This document shows, piece by piece, positions 62,501 to 64,000 of a DNA stretch of 64,000 nucleotides. Position 1 is the first letter of the stretch. Every line of letters starts with the position of its first letter. The stretch covers positions 1,302,001 to 1,366,000 of the forward strand of contig CP051187.1 of assembly GCA_038087035.1 (NCBI GenBank), written 5' to 3'. The notes below the pieces were generated by a model. It ran no database searches, had not been told where the DNA came from, and saw nothing but the letters and a program-made list of their open reading frames with translations. The stretch comes from Gloeotrichia echinulata CP02. GTDB taxonomy: Bacteria; Cyanobacteriota; Cyanobacteriia; Cyanobacteriales; Nostocaceae. The position numbers and the translations under genes are program-made.

Positions 62501-63112
62501 GCGGTGAGCTAAAATTAAATCATCGTTGATGAGCGATCGCAAGTCATCATCTGACAACAACTTGACTTTTTGCACTTCATGTGATGTGCGGAAGCCGTCA
62601 AAGAAATGCATAAACGAAACTCGCGTCTCTAGGGCTACTGCATAGGCGATGAGGGCAAAATCCAGGTTTTCCTGCACCGAAGCCGAACACAGCAAACCAA
62701 AGCCAGTAGCACGGGCTGCCATCACGTCGCTATGATCACCAAAAATTGATAAAGCGTGCGTAGCTAAAGAACGCGCAGCGACGTAAATAACAGTACTGGT
62801 AAGTTCCCCAGCAATTTTGTAGAGATTGGGAATCATCAGTAATAATCCCTGGGAAGCTGTAAAAGTAGTACTCAGGGAACCCGTTTGTAAAGCCCCATGT
62901 ACCGCACCAGCCGCGCCGCCCTCACTCTGCATTTGCACTACACTGGGAACAGTACCCCAGAGATTCGGACGACCATCAGCCGCCCAAGCATCAGCCCATT
63001 CACCCATCGTTGAAGAGGGGGTGATAGGATAAATAGCAATTACCTCATTTAACTTGTAAGCAACAAGGGCTACAGCCTCATTTCCGTCAATAGTGGCATA
63101 GGTCTTGGTCAT
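59510..63112 (-). CDS. nifJ: Pyruvate:ferredoxin (flavodoxin) oxidoreductase
   Basis: A 1200-residue single-chain PFOR making acetyl-CoA, CO2 and reduced ferredoxin or flavodoxin from pyruvate. The N-terminal AIYPITPSSTMGE segment is domain I, two 4Fe-4S motifs occur (CVQCSKCVMVCP at C699-C709 and CTGCAICVNVCP at C755-C765), then GACAGCGETPY, NATGCSSIYGG and the TPP site GGDGWAYDIDFGG. ATG at 63112 has AGGAAAAAAT upstream. In cyanobacteria it serves nitrogenase electron supply or fermentation. Oddities: two in-frame heptamer-like inserts (NPKSQIPNLKS near 352-362 and NPNLKSQIQNLKS near 960-972), and a C-terminal end encoded by a repeat element. Confidence 0.97.
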   Translation of the reverse strand: MTKTYATIDGNEAVALVAYKLNEVIAIYPITPSSTMGEWADAWAADGRPNLWGTVPSVVQMQSEGGAAGAVHGALQTGSLSTTFTASQGLLLMIPNLYKIAGELTSTVIYVAARSLATHALSIFGDHSDVMAARATGFGLLCSASVQENLDFALIAYAVALETRVSFMHFFDGFRTSHEVQKVKLLSDDDLRSLINDDLILAHRARALTPDHPVLRGTAQNPDVFFQSREGANPYYQATPSIVQRVMDEFGERTGRYYQIYEYHGAADAERVIVIMGSGCETVHETVDYLNNSGEKVGVVKVRLYRPFDVARFVAVLPHSVQAIAVLDRTKEPGSAGEPLYLDVVAAVHEANPKSQIPNLKSIIGGRYGLSSKEFTPAMVKGIFDNLAAKQPKNHFTIGINDDVTHTSLNFDPNFSTEPDNVVRAMFYGLGADGTVGANKNSIKIIGEETDNYAQGYFVYDSKKSGSMTVSHLRFGTEPIRSTYLIDKANFIGCHHWGFLERIDILKAAVPGATILVNSPYDIDTVWEHLPSKVQQQIIDKKLKLYIINATKVARESGMGGRINTIMQVCFFALAGVLPEKEAITKIKQAIEKTYGKKGAEVVRMNLQAVDNTLENLHEVKVKDGDMGKKWEYGEIIHSPVSISAPEFVREVLGKIMTWEGDDLPVSSLPPDGTFPSGTTKWEKRNVAEEIPVWDAEVCVQCSKCVMVCPHSAIRAKAYEASKLVNAPDTFKSIDAKDKDFANQKFTIQVAAEDCTGCAICVNVCPAKNKSEPLRKAINMAQQLPLREQERKNWDFFLSLPNPDRRQLKLHQIRQQQLQEPLFEFSGACAGCGETPYLKLLTQLFGDRAVIANATGCSSIYGGNLPTTPWTTNAEGRGPAWSNSLFEDNAEFGFGYRLSLDKQAQFAVELLQKLSGEVEEKLVESIINATQNNETEIWEQRERVKILKQKLDQISTSELNPNLKSQIQNLKSLADYLVKKSVWIVGGDGWAYDIDFGGIDHVLASGRNVNILVMDTEVYSNTGGQSSKATPRAAVAKFAASGKPAPKKDLGLIAMTYGNVYVASVAIGAKDEQTLKAFLEAEAFDGPSLIIAYSHCIAHGINMTTGMNHQKSLIESGRWLLYRYNPELQKQGKNPLQLDMRSPHQSVEKSMYQENRFKMLTKSKPEVAKQLLEQAQAEVDARWQMYQYLANRSAQINHTS

Positions 63113-64000
63113 GATTTTTTCCTGTCTCACATTTTAGCAATTGCTGGGGTTTCTAAACTGGATGAAGAGAAGAATTAGAAATAGCCGTAATGAGTAATGA
63201 GTAATGAGTTATGAGTAAGGAGTAAGGAGTAATGAGTAATGAGTAATGAGTAATGAGTAAGGAGTAATGAGTAATGAGTGGATTATTTTTTATTTTTATT
63301 TCAACTTGTTGATTGAAGTTGTTAATATCTTAATAATTCTTTTATTACTTATTATTCATTACTTATTACTCATTACTCCTTACTTAAAGTTTGACTCTCA
63401 ATAAATACTTCATAATGAGTGGATTATTTTTTATTTTTATTTCAACTTATTGATTGAAGTTGTTAATATCTTAATAATTCTTTCATTACTCATTACTCAT
63501 TACTCATCACTCATTACTCATTACTCATTACTCATTACTCATTACTCATCACTCATTACTCATTACTCATTACTCATTACTCATTACTCATTACTCATCA
63601 CTCATTACTCATCACTCATTACTCATTACTCATTACTCATTACTCATTACTCAAAATTTGACTCTCAATAAATACTTCATCAAGTATTATCGCACCTCCC
63701 CTATTTGATCTATTAATAGATATTAAGCATGTACTCAAAAACCGTAGCTGATAATTTATCAGGCTTTGGGGAAATTTATATTTTTTGATGGGGTAGAGGT
63801 TCGGTCAACGGTTTGTAGTTGTTTGTAGTTGCGCTTCAGCGTATTAAGACTCAAAAATATAGGTCAAAACCTAATTACAAGCACTGAGGGGAAAGAACCC
63901 CCTTGCCATACGTAAGTATTTGTGAAAGAATTGATTTTTAGTTTTCGACTGTCAAAAATATCCGAAAACAGCTTCCAGTCAGGTTTTTCAGTTTTAACTC
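63113..64000. repeat. Repeat-filled region upstream of nifJ
   Basis: TAATGAG heptamers (about 63188-63275), two copies of the AT-rich GTGGATTATTTTTTATTT block with the CAACTT...AAGTTG hairpin (63276-63345, 63416-63486), about 24 ACTCATT heptamers (63487-63653), and two copies of TTGACTCTCAATAAATACTTC (63391-63412, 63658-63679). After 63680 there is AT-rich sequence with GTTTGTAGTT repeats and no gene. Any nifJ promoter must lie within about 70 bases of its start or across these repeats. Confidence 0.8.

Noticed and set aside
63450..63671. 73-codon frame of SLITHYS repeats
   Set aside because: Encoded by ACTCATT heptamers only.
1..64000. tRNA or rRNA genes
   Set aside because: No cloverleaf with a GTTCRA T-loop and no rRNA core sequence was found on reading both strands; a covariance search would settle it.

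Overview
The window looks like a chromosomal segment of a filamentous, probably heterocyst-forming cyanobacterium (Nostocales type). This is inferred from many HIP1 octamers (GCGATCGC, e.g. 244-251), heptameric short tandem repeats (GGGGATT, CAAATGA, TAATGAG, CCCTTGA), cyanobacterial families (DUF4079, DUF1997, DUF3386, InrS-like repressor, zinc-ribbon Ser/Thr kinases with WD40 repeats), a NifJ pyruvate:flavodoxin oxidoreductase, and a 6S RNA gene beside purK. No rRNA, tRNA or CRISPR array was found.

Layout. (1) 1-9784, probably to 11069: the right part of a polyketide gene cluster, all on the + strand. It holds the C-terminal phosphopantetheinyl-transferase-like domain of a protein cut by the window edge, two tandem FAD proteins with the halogenase-type WxWxIP motif, a class-3 aldehyde dehydrogenase, a carotenoid-cleavage-type oxygenase and two DUF1702 proteins, a family known from enediyne clusters. 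A BASS-type transporter follows. The set suggests an iterative polyene/enediyne-like polyketide that is oxidised or halogenated, cleaved to an aldehyde and converted to an acid. I regard this as the most interesting system here. (2) 11087-14130: lumenal-type pentapeptide protein, purK, 6S RNA, then nested inverted-repeat elements around a broken tyrosine recombinase. (3) 14419-27400: housekeeping and small conserved genes: an M16 peptidase pair, peptidoglycan-binding protein, holin-like protein, CbiG C-domain, ankyrin protein, DUF4079, DUF1997, SDR, lysozyme-like protein, menH, InrS-like repressor and an HhoA/DegP-type protease. (4) 27806-36531: signalling block on the - strand: two Ser/Thr kinases, a large hybrid histidine kinase and an NrtA/SsuA-type binding lipoprotein. 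(5) 36720-51783: GH57 enzyme, Nfu scaffold, DUF3386, a PAS-GAF-type histidine kinase, an RHH-like small protein, lepA, a GT4 glycosyltransferase, a GH13 enzyme and a TPR-M48 protease. (6) 51784-64000: cyanophycinase-like peptidase, nuclease-cysteine desulfurase operon, PrxQ/Bcp peroxiredoxin, RDD genes including a chimeric pseudogene, DUF58 protein and nifJ.

The intergenic spaces are unusually rich in repeats: at least eight inverted-repeat (MITE-like) families, two GC-rich palindrome families, 21-bp and 52-bp tandem arrays and 7-bp arrays. Several touch genes: one element end encodes the last residues and stop of nifJ, another supplies the stop of the first gene, and heptamer-like tracts lie in frame inside nifJ.

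All calls come from reading the sequence and remembered family motifs. No database search was run.
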